A stretch of 64,000 bases of DNA, taken from positions 186,001 through 250,000 of the forward strand of contig JAFEMH010003641.1 of NCBI GenBank assembly GCA_022495995.1. Direction: 5' to 3'. A program made the translations under genes and the position numbers. Under the pieces are notes generated by a model, which did not search any database, was not told the origin of the DNA, and saw nothing but the letters and a program-made list of their open reading frames with translations. Position 1 is the stretch's first letter. Each line of letters begins with the position of its first letter. The DNA is from Adenophora triphylla var. japonica. Lineage: Eukaryota; Streptophyta; Magnoliopsida; Asterales; Campanulaceae. Positions 63,777 through 64,000 of this stretch are shown one piece after another.

Positions 63777-64000
63777 CTACCAAGCTCTCGGTATAGGAAC
63801 AAAGTGGTCTATCAAACCGGCCTCCGTCGTGGCCTTAGTAGCCCTAGCGTCATCCCTCATCTCCCGTAACCTAGCCGGTAACATAGGAGCCCTCCTCTCC
63901 TCGTCTCGACGTAAGCCTCATAATCGGCCGCGCGTCCCCGCTCCGGCCATGCAGGGTTGGCCCGCCTCGGCCCTCCTCCTCTCGTAAACACCGGTCCTCC
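63777..64000 (-). pseudogene. antisense extra ORF of U2 (C-terminal end)
   Basis: On the minus strand, reading inward from the edge, D-Y-E-A-Y-V-E-T occurs in one frame, then E-E-R-R-A-P-M-L-P-A-R-L-R-E-M and R-D-D-A-R-A-T-K-A-T-T-E-A-G-L-I-D-H-F in another, ending P-R-A-W and TAG at 63777-63779. The charged, helical sequence looks like a real but frameshifted protein end. Position after pol and opposite orientation fit the antisense ORF of Tat elements. The rest lies outside the window. Confidence 0.4.

Larger units (their letters stand above)
53887..64000 (+). mobile_element. Ty3/gypsy Tat/Ogre-like element U2, continuing past the window
   Basis: 5' LTR about 53887-55645, PBS at 55648, a 1.3-kb leader homologous to that of X, then decayed gag, protease, RT, RNase H and INT in gypsy order and a 3' untranslated region. 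The 3' LTR is beyond 64000. The protease (V-L-V-D-N-G-S-S-V-N-V-L-P) and RT (P-K-D-D-F-P ... S-F-V-D-G-F-A-G-Y-N-Q-I-K-M) are of the Ogre/Tat type. Frequent small indels, not only stops, break every gene. Confidence 0.85.

Noticed and set aside
1..64000. Endogenous plant pararetrovirus sequence
   Set aside because: RT regions are of copia or gypsy order with integrase and LTRs; no movement-protein or coat-protein signature was seen.

Overview
This is repeat-dense nuclear DNA of a flowering plant, most likely a eudicot with a large genome; I cannot name the species. Almost everything supportable is mobile DNA: Ty1/copia and Ty3/gypsy LTR retrotransposons with plant-type primer binding sites (PBS), an hAT element inside a mariner/Stowaway-like element, and a (TTG)n-tailed LINE/SINE end. 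The only host gene recognised is a broken V-ATPase proteolipid (subunit c) gene. No tRNA, rRNA, CRISPR array or bacterial-type operon was seen. Elements are called A, B, T, U', U2, V, W, X, Y, Z and TR-GAG throughout.

Layout. 1-475: LTR end of a TR-GAG-family element, inserted in the RT of copia A (476-2025, ending in its 3' LTR). A itself sits in an antisense copia gag relic, B (2026-2290). 2291-4271 is AT-rich with no clear gene. 4272-32201 is copia Z (minus strand, target-site duplication [TSD] AATTG), split twice: by the gag-only TR-GAG element (8478-12694, TSD GTCAT) and by the Tat-like gypsy X (12795-30452). X is split in turn by copia Y (14599-22414, TSD GAAAC). 32207-37250 holds the V-ATPase c pseudogene, cut in exon 2 by copia W (32693-37201, TSD GTTAT). 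37739-39587 is a mariner-type element containing an hAT element (37973-39392, TSD GTAGGGAA). 39740-41060 is AT-rich. 41084-46074 is Tat-lineage gypsy V, cut off in its RT by LTR fragment T (46075-46899), which abuts the reversed LTR of U' (46900-48590). U' carries tandem repeats and two opposite-strand extra genes (49946-53818). U2 (about 53887 to the window end) is a decayed Tat/Ogre-like gypsy element with 5' LTR, PBS, leader, PR, RT, RNase H, INT and an antisense ORF at the edge.

How it fits together. Each complete LTR element was delimited by paired LTRs, 5-bp TSDs, PBS and polypurine tract (PPT), so the order of insertion can be read: Z, then TR-GAG and X into Z, then Y into X. Most in-frame stops in V, W and B can be explained by C-to-T (or G-to-A) change, as expected for methylated silenced DNA. 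Four patterns recur across families: pairs or arrays of short, mostly GC-rich palindromes just upstream of the LTR TATA box in copia and gypsy alike; a GAACTACG...ACGTAG hairpin before the 3' LTR of X, U' and U2; antisense extra ORFs in those elements, one spliced with a plant-mobile-domain-like segment; and a copy of the PBS core inside U5.
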